Shown: positions 10,674 through 23,582 of the stretch, piece by piece
How positions within the stretch are numbered: position 1 is the stretch's first letter
Layout of the letters: every line of letters starts with the position of its first letter
Assembly (NCBI GenBank): GCA_019828545.1
Contig: JACVRA010000136.1
Span: forward strand, 55,988-119,987
DNA: 64,000 nucleotides
Direction of reading: 5' to 3'
Source of the DNA: Paracamarosporium sp. OC-R06-R3
Taxonomy: Eukaryota > Ascomycota > Dothideomycetes > Pleosporales > Didymosphaeriaceae
Notes under the pieces: generated by a model
Databases searched by the model: none
What the model saw: only the letters and a program-made list of their open reading frames with translations
Told to the model about the DNA's origin: nothing
Made by a program: the position numbers and the translations under genes

Positions 10674-13600
10674 CTAGCGCTTTGTAGTGCTTACCTTCCA
10701 ACGTTCCATATTGATTTCTGCCTGTGTAACCCCTTCTGTGTCGACAATCTTGCTGATGAGCTTCAATTTCTCCTTTTGGATCCATTGGATATACTGTCGC
10801 AGATTACTCAGATATGTGTCAACTTTGAAAGGTTCTGATCCCTACCGTCTCAATGGAGTTTGGCACGATGTATCGTGTAACGGTTACTTCCCGCTGCTGG
10901 CCAATGCGATACACCCGGTCAACCGCTTGCGCCTCCGCCATTGGATTCCAGTGAGGCTCAATGAGATGTACATGATTCGCGATTGTAAGGTCAAGTCTGG
11001 AGAAGAAAATGAGCAACGGGTCATGCCCTCAAGGGACGGGATGAACTTCGAGATTCGCCTACCCTTCTCCTGCACTACCGATAGTAGCCAGCATGACAGA
11101 GCACTCTGGATCTTCGTTGAACCTTTTGAGTGCCATACGTCTTCCTTCAAGACTTGTGCCTCCATCGATGCGGCAAGTATTGAAGCTGTAGGTCGAGAGT
11201 GCTTGCTGGATCAGATCTAGCATCTTAGTCCAGTAGCTGAACACGACACTGTTATTCGTTAGCTTTTGCTGCATATGGGGCAAAGGCCATGATCGTACCT
11301 TTTAATTGGGACATATCGCCCTTCAATGTCGAACGATGGAGTATGCGTCGATACCAAGGTTTTCAGAAGTGCAAGTACTTTAGCGGAAAAGACATGCGCG
11401 CCACTACCATCACCGTTGACCATAGTCACATCGGAGCTAGCCATGGTTCGATCTCGGTTGTTCCATAGTGTCAAAGCGGTTTCGGGAAGAATTTGCTGCC
11501 CATGATCGCAAATTAACCGCAGATAACTGAGCAAGGAAAGAACGCTGCCGTTTTGAGGAGATTCGAGTGTCGCGGTCGCAGGATTAGATGCTCTGGTACC
11601 CGAAGCCAGTTCTGCGGCCCTGTTTTTGAAGAAGTCGTACAGTTCTTGGTCCTGTTGATGAAGTTTCACAAACTCAATCTCCTCTTTCCGTGGTGGAAGG
11701 TTTAGTGCATCACCTATACTCTCTTTTGTGCGGCGAAGACACGTTGTTCGGACCAGTATTTGCAGTCTACTGAAACCTTCTTGCTTTTTTTCTTGGATAG
11801 GTTTTGTTATCCAATGGTCAAACATGGTCTTGTCGGTAAAATTAGGGACACCAAGAAAGCTTAAGAGAGCACCATAATCGTCGAGCGAATTGTGAACAGG
11901 GGTTCCTGTGAGACACCATCTAAAAAATGACTTTATTGAGCATGCTGCGATGAAGGTCTGAGACTTTCGATTACGAATGTGATGCGCTATCGGGGAACTT
12001 AATTCATCGCCCAAGATGACACGAACGGAGGCACATACCTTCATCAAGGACTATGCGACGCCACTGGTTCTTATACAAGGGCCCTTCAGCTTCACGATCT
12101 GCTAGTAAAGTCTCGTATGTTGTCAGAACCAAATCCTGCTCATGGAAGTGTTCAGCAAGTAAAGAACGATTTGAACCATGGTAGAGTGCAGTTCGAAGTT
12201 GGCCGTCTAGGACGTGCCTAGGAATCGTGAGCATAACAAGATCTACCATCGCAAGAGGACGTACTGATCTATTTGGGACTGCCAGCCGGGTAGAGCTAGA
12301 GAATCAGATTTCCACAGTGACGTGTTAGGAGGCTGACAACACTCACTTGACTTGGTTGTGACGACTAAGGTTGTGTGTGCGGCACCTTGATCATTGTTTT
12401 TGGAGTCGAGGGACAGGCATATGAGACCTAATGTACTCAAGGTCTTCCCTAAACCCATATCCTGAAATCGGAATCAGTATGTTCTCCGGTAACACGGTGA
12501 AACAATTAAGAATCGTACATCTGCAAGCAAGCCGCCCATTAATGGGGCTGCATATTCACTGTAGACTCCAGTCACTAAGTTTCGGTACCTGCGTTTCATA
12601 ATCAATAGTTTTTCATTCACGACGAAAAAAAACATACCTTTTGGATCGCTCCGAAAACCTCGTCGTCTCCCAAATTGAAGGAAATCGACACGAGTCTAGA
12701 CCCCCCCATTCTCGTTCCACCATCAGGGCAACAGCTTTCAGCTGGTGGCTGGATTCTATTAGCTCCCTAAAGAGAGTTCGAAGATCAGGCCCTTACTGCT
12801 TGAGGACCGCCCTCAACCTGGGACTAGTATAGGTTTGCGGGCAAATCCCTTGTGAGCTGTCAACACTGGCAACATCGAATATCCGCAATATGCGGTTTTT
12901 GTTGACTTCATTGAGCATTTCAGACGCAGCTACCCGCGGTGCTCCAAACCCCGCTGCATTCTGCAACTTTGGCATCGCAGCCCCGGGCCGCAGCAAATAA
13001 TGAGGATTGTAGTACTCAAGATTTCCACACTCTTCGACATACGGGTGCTGGAGAAATAGACCCGAGTCTGAAAGTACCTTGCCGATTCGAAGTTGTTCTT
13101 GCTTTGCACCAGCAATGACAATGCGAGCTGTTAAATTGTGTAACATGATTTGAGCTGTCTTTCGATTGGTTTGAGAAGATGGTGAAGACTCTGTCAACGT
13201 TGCACAAAGTTGCACTGTTGCGTCATCCAATAGTTGACGGATTACAGGTAATCTGATGAGTCCAATAGTTTTGTCAGAGCTCTGCAATCTGACTTTCACC
13301 AAGTCTCCTAATGCCACCAGATCCACAGCGGCAATTCGATCGGGTTCACTTCTTTGCGATGCAGATGTGACTGTCACAAGAATCTGACTACATTAGTTGC
13401 AGTGCATGTAGATGAAGCTGAGTAGCTTACGACACCAAAACAGACTTCGGGTACCGTATCTTCCTCATCTGCTAACGACGATCCCACATCGAATGATTCC
13501 ACGCCGTCATCAGACACTAGGCAAGCCTCAGTATCGAAATCCACAAGATCGTTATGATCAGTCAAAATGAGAAGTGATCGATTGTCGGGAACATCAAGTC

Positions 13601-13832
13601 TGCCATGGCTGATTCCATAATATTTGGAGGTCGCGACTTGGTATTGCGGGATCAGGTAAGAGGTTTGTGAGGGGGACCCCAGTCCAGTATGTGTTAGAAG
13701 TTGATTCTGATTGCAGAAGCCTGGGGGTGAACTGTACGGTGTCGCTGCATCAGCTGTGCATGGTTTCTTCAGCCTAACATTTTGGTCGAACGTTTCGGGA
13801 GAAGGACGCTTTGTGTTGCCGGAGCCTAACAT
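10674..13832 (-). CDS. SNF2-family (Rad5/HLTF-like) DNA-dependent ATPase
   Basis: Eleven exons: 13832-13431, 13383-12797, 12748-12638, 12588-12519, 12461-12347, 12295-12265, 12217-12039, 11986-11299, 11248-11063, 10996-10846, 10793-10674; every phase closes, giving 879 aa. Helicase motif I DMGLGKT is at about 391-397, the DEAH box about 497-500 (formed across an intron), LTGTPVHNS follows, and the C-terminal lobe carries SVVFSYW, RIDGGTS, GSAGEGLDLT and DRVYRIGQQR. Such proteins use ATP to translocate on DNA and remodel chromatin or stalled forks. Unlike Rad5/HLTF I see no RING finger between the lobes, so a ubiquitin-ligase role is not supported. It is divergent from the NACHT gene, sharing a 508-bp region. 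The last codons after WK are uncertain (a GTAAGC could be a further donor). Confidence 0.85.
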
Positions 13833-14340
13833 ACTGGGAAGTGTTGGAAGCGCATTTGGGTGTGACTCGACTGGATAAATTCATGGGTCACAATTGAAGT
13901 ATCATGGTCTCTACCGTTGGTTTGTGGAATATAAAAGATATGTGGCCCCCGAGTGCAAGGTTTTCACAGCTGAAACTCGCATCTGCAACCGGTCTGACAA
14001 CTGCACAGCCTCCACTAGATTACTGTTGGAGCATCAACGAGGGATAGGAAGCTTATGAGCTTCCTAAGGATTGATAAAAGGATTAGATTGCATAAAATAT
14101 TGAACTATTGGAATACATACTTGTTATACGGCTGGTTGACGAGTTTGCGGTGCTAGACGCCTGGAGCCTTGGGTACGCCTTCTGATCAGCCTGCATCGAC
14201 ACAGCCGAGCACCGCCACAGACGCTGCAGCTGCTGGGCTGTCTGCCGCAATCCCTCAGCCTTGTCGCAATATCCATCACTCGTCATGCGAAATCTCCATG
14301 ACTGCACCTGAACACCATCGAATCTCGTCAGGATCACGAT
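13833..14340. promoter_or_regulatory. Divergent promoter, SNF2 gene / NACHT gene
   Basis: Shared 508-bp intergenic region between two head-to-head genes. A TATAAAAG box is on the plus strand at 13930-13937, about 410 bp before the NACHT start codon, which would imply a long leader. Confidence 0.45.
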
Positions 14341-17300
14341 ATGGCGAGTACGAACAACGTCGATGATCAATTCGATGCGGCATTCGAAAGTTTGATACGA
14401 GATTTCCGTTCCAAGCTCAAAGACGATACGCTCTACCGCGAGATTTTACAGACGAAGAATATTGAGGATGTGTACAACGTGACGGATAGGCTTCAAGAAG
14501 AACAAGCACGTACAGGAAGGCTGCGACACATGTCGAAGATAACCCCTTTCTTGGAAGGCCTCAACGGCTATGCTAGCATCATAGAGGTGTTCATGCAGGC
14601 GAAGCCAGATGTTCTTGCTCTGATTTGGGGGCCCATCAAGCTCATATTGCAGTGGGCAGACGTGTTGAAGCAATCGATGGATGCCATCATTGATACTACT
14701 GACGAGATAGGCGCTCGACTTCCAGAGTTTCGCAAAGCTACTCACCTTTTTGGGAAGAACAAGCTTATTTCAGATGTTTTGATTCTGTTCTTCAGAGACA
14801 TCCTAGACTTCTACGTTGTCGCGCTGAAGTTTTTCAGCTTACCTCGTGAGTACTAGCGGAGCTTCGAGTGATCGCCAGGAATGACATAACTGTTTGCAGG
14901 GCTCAAAATCATTTTCGAAGCTCTGTGGCCTCGACAAAGAGATAAGATCAAGATTGTTGTAAGCAATATGCAGAGACATACTCTGTTGCTAAGAAACGAA
15001 GTCCGATTAGAGCACATACAGGCAGAATATGACTTCAGGCAACAAGCCCTCGAGCATTTTGAGAAGAGCGAAGCCTCACATTTACGACAAGAATATCACA
15101 GTCTCCGGACAAGTATCTCGCCGCGAACATACAAAGAAACACTCGCATACCTTGATGACCGTACCTGCCACGAAGCAGGAATGTGGTTGATGAAGCACGA
15201 CATATTCCGTGACTGGGTAGACACAGCAAAAAAATCTAGATCGATACTTTGGTTGCAAGGGATACCTGGATCAGGTTAGATACGGTGTGCAAGCACCAAT
15301 CTGGACGAGCTAATATTGCTTGCAGGGAAAACCCACCTGGCCAGGACCGCGGTTCACGAGGCACAAAGAAGAGGACACTCGCTCTTTGTATTCCTCAGTT
15401 ATACCTTTTCCAGCAGCATTTCAGCTTTGTCAATATTGCATTCATTGATCTTCCAGCTAGCTGCTGACGATTGCAACTTACAGTCCATTGTGTGTCACTC
15501 AAGTGGTGAAGAGTTTCAACGCAATTTAGAAGCTGCACAAAGCGTCTTTAGCGCTCTACTCTCTAGTACAGGACCAGTATACATCTCTGTGGACGGACTC
15601 GACGAGATTGATGGATGCACACGCTGCCGGATTCTAAGCATACTGCTTCAACTGTCAACCCAAATTGACACGCTACGTGTAATGATTAGCTGTCGACCTG
15701 AAGCAGATCTTACAAGTCTTTTGAGCGGGAAATGTTCCACAATTCGAGTTAACGAGCAGAATGGTGGAGGCGTACAATCATACATATCACAACGCACATT
15801 AAGCTGGTACGAAGAACGTGCGTTCTATTCAGAGGCCAAGAAGCAGATAGAAACACTTCTTGCGCCGCTGGCAACAAAGTCTAAAGGTACATACAACTAT
15901 CGAAAAATGAAGGGCGAACTGACAATATTATGAAGGCATGTTTCTCTACGCAAAGGTCGTGCTCGATGATATTCGATTTCTGGAGCCAGATGAGATTATG
16001 GAGGATCTCAAAGTCTTGCCTGAAACAATGAATGATGCGTGAGTGCCATGTACCGAATATTTGATGTCACTAATTTTTCAGATACGGCCGGGTTCTCGAG
16101 CGAATCAATAACATAAGTTCACCAATTGCAAAGGCGAAAGCCCGAATGGTTATTGGATGGATAGGTGTCTCCCCAGCACCTCTGACGATCCACGAGCTGG
16201 AGCAAGCTTTGGTGGTTCACGCCCAAGGCATTAGTGGTGCAGGCAATGTCACATCTAGGCTTTCTGTCGTGCAACTTTGTGGTCCGATAGTCGAAGTGGT
16301 AGAAGACTACGTGCAATATGTGCATTTTACAGTTTACGAGTAAGTTTGATCCCCAGTTAAGCTTTTCCAAAACTCATGATACCCAGATTCTTTCTCAGTT
16401 CTCGGATCAGCAACGCCATTGATCCGCAACAGTCCAGGATTAGCTTGACAACTTGTTGCATAAAATACCTTTGTCAACATCATCATAGTCTCAGCATCGA
16501 TGAAGACACAAGATCAAATCTCGTTCTTGACGGGGCATACAAGTTTCACTACTATGCACGCTCATTCTGGCTCAGATTATTAGAGGAGACTTTACTAAAC
16601 GAGAGGTCTGGCGCCCTTCCCGACGATCTAGTCGATCTTCTTGAGATATTCCATGATACCAGAGGCAACAACACACCTGAAACCTATGAGGTGAAAGACG
16701 AAAAAATGATTGTGCAGTGTCTCAAAGAGCGAAACCCCAAATTGCACGACAAGATCGGCAAAATGATTTCATTCCAGGATATGTGCTCTAAATCCGAATT
16801 TGAGCTTAGAAAAAGTATGCCGCGACAATTATACCTCCGTACAGACTTGCTAATGGCATTAGACAAGGATTGGACCAACCTTGACCCTCTCGAAATATCC
16901 CACACATCATGTGAAGTCTATAGGATAATGGAGAAACTTCTTTCTGCTTCCAAAAGCGTCGATGAGATCACTCGGAGAACTCTCGAACGCCACTATGGCA
17001 AGAGGTTATACAAGTGTGCTTATGTGGACTGTACTTTCCAAAGACATGGTTTCGAGTCGAATGAACTTCGGAGATCGCATGAACAGAGCCACACGAAGCC
17101 TTGGAAATGCTCTTTCACTGACTGCGAATTCAACAAAGGGGGGTTCTTATCCCGCAAAATGCGGGATGACCATCTGGATCACTTCCACTTCCAAGACCAC
17201 CTTCAAACATACAATGCATTATCTGGACTCCATGGAGAGGATCTTAAAAATGTCTGTTTCGATCTTGTGCGAAGAGATGACGTAGCGGGGATGAGGGCCA

Positions 17301-18151
17301 TTTTAACAGCCAACAAAACTAAAGGCGAAGGTTTTCTCAATGAGCTTATCGAGTGTGCTGCGCAATTCGCGTCGCCTGAAATGTTAGCAGTCTTAGGGCC
17401 TGTGAGCAAGGATTTGTCGATGAACGGAGTCCTCAGGTTGATCCTCCGCGGGACAGCAGATGGGAAGAACCGACATCTGTTCGAATATATTTTGAATCTC
17501 AGCGAAAGCGAGTTTCTATCTTTATTCCTACAAAAAAGTCTTCGTTACTACAAGAGTATCAAAGAAAATGCATTTGCTAGAATCATGGGGAAAGGCAGTC
17601 AAGAAATGCTTGACACAATGTGCAACTGGATCGAACAAGACATCCTCAACGGGCCGGAACGTCCATACCTAGTCTCCTCTCAGATGATATCAGCGACGGC
17701 TAGAGACCCATACAGGGAGCAGATGCTCCTCAGGTTATGGAGAAAAGTCCCAAAGGAATTCTGGAACAAATACTACTGGAAGAACGCCCTAACAAATGTT
17801 GCATCAACAACTTGTTCAGTTGAACTAGCAAAATTTTTACTCAAGCAGCATGTTCCGGTTGACTGGAGACCGAGTAAGCAGTACCCCACACCACTTCTTC
17901 ACGCTATGAGAAAGACCAATGCTGCAGCTGCAAATTTAGCTAAGTTACTTCTTTTTAACGGGGCGAATACTATGGTGCAGATAGGGAATCTAAAAAGATC
18001 ACCACAAATTCAGGTCTCAAAAGAGAAGGGAGCCCAACAGATTTCGAAATGGTTGGGCGTAACCTGGGACGAGCTCGTAGCTCAAGCCGAGAAGGCAAGG
18101 AGTTCGGCGAATTTGGATACTGAGATAAAAGCTGGAGGGGACGGAACGTAG
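14341..18151 (+). CDS. STAND NTPase: N-terminal DUF7708-like, NACHT, two C2H2 fingers
   Basis: Six exons (14341-14845, 14900-15274, 15326-15886, 15936-16038, 16082-16339, 16387-18151) close to 1188 aa. Residues about 60-160 resemble the DUF7708-type N-terminal domain of fungal NLR-like proteins (ITPFLEGLNGYASIIEVF, IWGPIKLILQWA). The P-loop GIPGSGKTHLA (about 289-299) is split by intron 2, and the Walker-B region VYISVDGLDEIDG lies near 378-390. After the NACHT winged-helix part (GMFLYAKVVLDDI, VHFTVYE) come two C2H2-like fingers at about 810-870 (CAYVDC...H, CSFTDC...H). The C-terminal ~300 residues are helical and repeat-like, perhaps degenerate ankyrins (KFLLKQHVPVDW, AKLLLFNGANT). STAND proteins act as ligand-triggered switches; in fungi several control incompatibility cell death. 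A target cannot be inferred. Confidence 0.85.
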
Positions 18152-19072
18152 GGGCAATCGGTAATGCAGAGCGAAGGCTCATGGGATCCGGTGGCTATTT
18201 CTTCTTTGCTACTATAATACTCTCTTTAGGATATAGGATCTAAAAGGTGCCTGCACCTGGTTCTGTCATCAAAGGATTTCATGGTAGTTAATGTAGATTT
18301 GATTCGTGATGTAGAAAGTGGCGAGATAGTACTAAAAACGAGTCGCTAGCGAAGCAATACTCCCGAGCAAGAAGCATAGAGAAACAGCTCAGTGTGAAGC
18401 CTGCAACCAAGTCTCTAACTTTGTTGACCTCTGAGTTTGGGCTTCAAGGAGTTGTATAGCTTGTTACTATAGCGCCGCGGCTCCTGAGGGTCCCCACTAT
18501 TGTGCGTCTAGAGCGGCACTTGCCCGAATTAGCAAATCGGCCCGAGCGACTGCCATGCCGCAGAGACCGTCAACTACACGGTATAGACTGGCGAGAACAG
18601 CCTGTATGGCCTGCTAGAGCGCCAAAAACGGGTTGTCATTCGCCGCAGGGCGTCCGGCTGCCTGTGCGTCTGGTATTTACGTAATGCTTGTCGCGTCGTT
18701 ACGCACGTGTTGTCTCTAGGATTACCCCACAAGAACCCCATACTGTAGTTTTCTAGCCTCGCCCCAGACCGACCATGTGTGTGAGGTTTCTAACCTGTTT
18801 AGGATCCCTCTCGCGATTGGCAAAACTCGCGGATATCTCTCAATCACTGTTATCTGAGATGCGGTTATTGGCCAATAAGCCATTCGGACTCCTCGGAATA
18901 TGTATATGATTAAGAAAGGTGAAGGTACCGTGAGTATTATTGATTCTGATCATCTCTCGAAACCTGTATTTCGAATCTGAGGCCATCTTCGCCTACATCA
19001 CACGACGTTGTTCTCATCGTTCGATATCGATCCTTCCACGAACAACAGCGATAAAGAGCGACAGCAAACCAG
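18152..19072. promoter_or_regulatory. Upstream region of APC permease
   Basis: No gene seen. A GAGCGG half-site at 18511-18516 matches the arm of the inverted repeat in the amine oxidase/ALDH promoter. A TTGGCCAATAAG segment near 18868 contains a CCAAT box. Confidence 0.35.
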
Positions 19073-20748
19073 ATGTCTGAACTCGAAAAGGTCCCGACGA
19101 CCGGTGGCATGGATAGCAACAACCAGGAACTTGGGAAAGTGGAGACCTATAGGGGAGATTTGAATAACGGCGATCTTGACCTCGTTGAAACCTTGGGGTA
19201 TCAGCCTGAACTGCAACGTAACCGCTCCATGTTCACATTGCTCTTCCTCGGGCTTGCCATCGCAGCTGTTCCATTCGGAGTTGGCGGTCCCTTCATCAGC
19301 TCCATCTATGGCGGTGGTCCTCTGTCCATCTTCGTCGGATGGATTGTAACCTCTGTCTTAGCACAATGCGTTGCTCTGTCTATATCCGAGCTTGCCTCGC
19401 GCTACCCAACATCGGCCGGACCGTACTACTGGTGTTTCCAGACTGCCTCAAAGTACAAACGAACACTGTCTTATGTGAATGGGTGGATTTGGCTCGCAGC
19501 GAACTGGACGATATCCCTTGGAGTCAACTTTGGCTTCGCACAGCTACTTACAGCGACCATTACCATGATGGAACCTGAGTGGGGAGCAACGAGCTGGCAG
19601 CTTACCCTCATTTTTTGGGCACTGCTTGCGCTTACTCTCCTGGTCACCACGGTCTTCAACAAGTGGATGCCGTTGATCGACACCATTGTCGCTGCATGGA
19701 CGGGCATCACGATTATTATTACCCTGGTCTGCCTCTCCGTCAGAGCTAAAGCCGGTCGTCACAGCGCGAAGTACGCTCTGACACACTACGATACATCCCT
19801 ATCTGGTTGGGGCGATTTTACTTTCTTTATCGGCCTCTTGCCCAGTGCGTACACCTTTTCCGCTGTGGGAATGATGTCCGTCATGGCGGAGGAGGTTGAT
19901 GAACCACAAGTGAAGGGAAGTAGTCTTAATACGCACCCGCAAATCTTGCTAACTAATGAGCAGGTCCCCAAAGCCATCAGCCTCGCGATCCTCGTCGAAT
20001 CCCTGTCCATTCTCGTTTTTGTCCTTCCCATCTGCTTTACTCTTCCTCCCCTCGAGGACATAGCCGCCGCACCCTATGGTCAGGCTCTACCCGTTATCTT
20101 TGACCTCGTCATGGGCGATAAGGGAGCCGCCTGTGCACTCCTAGTCCTCGTCCTTGTCCTGACACTCACCTGCAGCTTCAGCATCACCACCGCCGCGTCC
20201 CGCACAACCTGGGCGTTTGCCCGCGACCGCGCCATCCCGTTCTCGCACATCTTCGCGAAGGTCAACAAGAAGATCGGGGTTCCAGTCAACGCGCTTATCC
20301 TCGTTACTATGGTGCAAGCTCTTCTCGGGCTGATCAACTTCGGCAGTACATTCGCGTTCACGGCATTCGTGTCTGTGGGCGTTATTGGTCTGCAAGTCAG
20401 CTATCTGATCCCTATCTTCATTAGCTTGATACATTGGCGCAAGGACACGAATGCTGCACGCTTCACTATGGGTCCGACGCTTGGCTTTTTGGTCAACTCC
20501 GTTGCAGTGGCATGGATCGTGTTCCAGGTTGTGCTCTTCAGCATGCCTACTGTGCTGCCGGTAACTGAGGTGAGCATGAACTACGCTAGTGTGGTATTCG
20601 TTGGGTTCGCTTTGATTTCGATTATTTGGTTCTTTGTGAAGGCGAGGAAAGGTGAGTGTTCTGCTGCTAGAGCGATCTTTGTAGGTCGGCAATGTTAACT
20701 TGATCAGTTTATACTGGACCACCTGCGTCCGATGGTATCAATACATAG
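19073..20748 (+). CDS. APC-superfamily amine/choline/GABA-type permease
   Basis: Three exons: 19073-19909, 19964-20651, 20708-20748, giving 521 aa with about 12 membrane segments. The first intron is 54 nt without an in-frame stop, so its retention would add 18 residues; the GCTAAC branch site and the conserved EVDEPQ|VPKAI junction argue that it is removed. Consensus motifs of the fungal amino acid/choline transporter branch are clear: GGPFISSIYGGGP, SISELASRYPTSAGPYYW, and ITTAASRTTWAFARDRAIPFS. The last exon supplies the typical YTGPP tail. Fungal members import choline, GABA, polyamines or amino acids at the plasma membrane; neighbouring amine oxidase and aldehyde dehydrogenase genes suggest an amine as substrate (inference). 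Confidence 0.88.
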
Positions 20749-21481
20749 AAACTACGACGGAACGAAGGATGATAAGGTTTCGTTCCTTAGAGACTACGTA
20801 TGCCTACTCAGCAACATCGTCGTTTTTGGATTGTGCTTAGTTATGTCAGCTTGCTATTTTACGTCATGATTCTTATTTTTGTACATAGTTGTTGAGGGGA
20901 AGTGATCATGCCTGCAATTTGAGATGTTCTTTTCATAAAATCGAGTGAAGAATGTTTCCTTGCGCGTAACAAGCCATACCCCTTCCGCTATCGCAGTATA
21001 CTCGCGGCTAAACCTTCAATTAAGTCTGGTCTTATCTCTTAATAAAGAGACATACAAATTGATACATTGCTTTAAACAAGAGAGACTCACTAGATTCACA
21101 TAGATCCTAACATCAAATCCGGTATAGCCGGAACAATCCACCCCGTCCAGCACCCTAGTTGAGGAGTTGATCTACGCTCGAGGATTTTGCAAAAACTCCT
21201 CGAATAGGTAGTTTAATTGCGACGCATTCCAACTTTTGTCCGATATTCGGTGGATATTTGCATCGGTTACACGTCCGCTTGACTCAACTCAGCTTATTAA
21301 AAGACTATATTCAGTTCAGAGATTTGTCTAAGCAGTTGACAGACATTCAACAGCCTTTGGCACTTGCTTGATTCCCACAATGCTGATACAATTTGTGTGG
21401 AAGTATAATGCAAGAAACATGTATTCGGTATATGCAAAAAGGTTGTCACGCACATAGAACCAGCGGTCAGTCCGTGGGTTC
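20749..21481. other. Convergent intergenic region
   Basis: Between the 3' ends of the permease and amine oxidase genes. It is AT-rich and holds no supported gene; terminators of both are expected here. Confidence 0.4.
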
Positions 21482-23070
21482 TCAGAGCTTCGTCGCATAC
21501 TCCTGCTTCAGTAGCTGCGTAACCTCTCTGGCCGTAGCTGACCCGCGCTCAATTGCACCATCAATAAAACCTCTCCACCCATCAGCCCAGTCAGCGCTCG
21601 CCATATGAACCCTGCCATGAGGCTTTTGTAGCTCGGCCAGATATTCAGTCATGTGTCCAGCACCCCATGCACTCCAGGCACCCTTGGAAAAAGGATCATT
21701 GACCCAGTCGTGCGTTGCGTATCCCTCGATGTCTACCTCAGGGTTCATACCCTTTAGTGCGGCCTCGATGTCCTTATTCTGCGTTCGGTCGTAGAGATAC
21801 CTGTTGTACCCGAACCCAATAATATAGGTACCGGCACCCTCGTTGTTATCGGTCCCGTTGTGATCAGAGAAGGCAAGGCACAGTGGAGAGTTCCCGTAGC
21901 CATTTGCCATGGACATGAATGCAGGTATCGGACGCTTCGTCTTGTAGTGAATCTTGACACCCTTATTCATGTGGCCCTGGTCGATGGCTTTCTTGCGAAG
22001 CGGGCTGAATGGAGGCGAGAATTGGATGTCCGGGAGACAGTTACTGTAGAAGAGTAAATTAGCGTGGGAGAATAGTAGAGACTGCTGACCGTCACCTACA
22101 GAGGAATAGTACATATGACATATTTGGCCTTCAGTTGATGGCCGTTCTTGATTGAGACAATTACGCCCTTTTGCCCTTGCTCAATCTTCCCGACGAAAGT
22201 GTTCATCTTAAGATGTCCTCGGTAGTCGTCTAAGATGCTTCGCGCAAACGAGCTTTGCCCCCCAGCACCAAGCTTGAAAGTTTCAATAACTTCGAACATT
22301 CCGGCGACGGTATGCCCACCCAGTGCAAACCAGCGTAGAGGCTCTTGGAACCCAATGTCACTTCCTGGAGCACTTCCGATGCTGCCCATCAATGTCTCAA
22401 AAATGTCTTTGTCATACTTGGAACCGGGGATCTGGTTCAGACGAGCTCGGATTGTAAGATGGTCGTATTTGGTCCAAAGAGCTTCGCGGAAAGGCTCGAA
22501 GGGGTAGGGCATGAGTTCGCGGCTGGTGTGTCCGTCGATCGTGAAGAAGTCAATGGCGAGCATTTCAAGAGACGCACCCATATCTGGTGTGGAGATCTGT
22601 TGTACGTTTTCATTCGCAGGTTTGTAGTATGTCTTTTCAGGAGCGAAGAGACCGTTTGATGGCTTGATGGTCTTATGCAGACCGTAGCGGTAGAGCTCTG
22701 CAAAGACCAAAGGCTGCTGCCTATATGATACTTCATGTTAACTCATACCCCTTCCGAGATATCTCTAGTTCAAAACTTACCAGTGTAGCCAAGTACCGCC
22801 CATTTCAAGCTTCTCGCCAAATACGGATGCTGTCCATGTACGACCGCCAATGCGGTCGCGTGTTTCCAGCAAGAGAACATCTGCGCGTGCATTGTTTGAT
22901 ACATCGCGAGCTGCAATGAGGCCTGCGTAACCAGCTCCAATAACGATAACATCGTAGGAATCTTTCAATGCTGCTTCTGGTGTGCCCGTAACTGCAGCTT
23001 CAGTTTCGAGCCCGATCTTCTCCACGTTTCCCTCTTTGATCCATTGAAAACCCTCTTGGCTTCGAGGCAT
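21482..23070 (-). CDS. Flavin monoamine oxidase (MAO-N-like)
   Basis: Three exons (23070-22781, 22720-22100, 22043-21482), 490 aa. The N-terminal Rossmann motif VIVIGAGYAGL (GxGxxG at residues 45-50) is followed by LLLETRDRIGGRTW and MGGTWLHWQQP, the FAD-contact motifs of the monoamine oxidase family. The start EGFQW resembles that of Aspergillus MAO-N. The product would oxidise a primary amine to an aldehyde, releasing ammonia and hydrogen peroxide. The C-terminus is ATKL; TKL is only a weak variant of the peroxisomal signal that MAO-N carries, so location is open. It is divergently arranged with the aldehyde dehydrogenase gene, whose product could remove the aldehyde. Confidence 0.88.
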
Positions 23071-23582
23071 GATAGAGATGGTATCGGGCTAGATTATTTG
23101 AAAACAAAAAACGCTTAAATAGGCAGGGAAGATATGATCAACTTGGTATGGCTGGCAATGATTCTTTTTGAAAGATTTCTTCAAGGTACAGAACCAGTTC
23201 TTACCCCACACAGAGATAGCCCGTATGATACATTCTCTGCTCTATGCCAACGCCTTGCGGAGTACCTATGTGCCGATTGGCTGTAGGAGCGGAGGAGAGG
23301 AACCGCTCATCGCTACTCTTTTGGGTAGTCTACAACGATTGGCTGGAACTTTTCGTACTAGCCGCGTTAGGAGATTCGTTAGCACTCCCTACAGAATCAG
23401 TTTGAGTTTTCTGACGTTCAGACTCTTGGACGCTCGAATGGTAAGTCATCGCGGCGATATGTAGGTGTCTTGGTGGATACATGCCGCTACAGTGGTGTCG
23501 ATCAGTTTACCTTGATAAGAGACGACAATTCCCTACGTTGACTCCCGCAAGGAAACCCACGAAATTTCCACCTAGCGCGACA
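23071..23582. promoter_or_regulatory. Bidirectional promoter, amine oxidase / ALDH
   Basis: A 512-bp region between two divergent start codons. It contains a perfect inverted repeat at 23287-23308, suggesting coordinated control of both genes. Confidence 0.6.
23287..23308. promoter_or_regulatory. GAGCGG-N10-CCGCTC inverted repeat, candidate Zn2Cys6 site
   Basis: Perfect 6-bp arms containing CGG and CCG triplets ten bases apart, the geometry bound by dimeric Zn2Cys6 factors such as yeast Put3 (CGG-N10-CCG). It lies about 217 bp before the amine oxidase start and 275 bp before the ALDH start. A Zn2Cys6 gene is encoded in the same cluster. Confidence 0.6.

Noticed and set aside
11249..11298. 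CPIC motif suggesting a RING finger in the SNF2 protein
   Set aside because: It lies in a segment with GTACG donor, GCTAAC branch site and AACAG acceptor that must be removed to join the helicase lobes; the codons are intronic.
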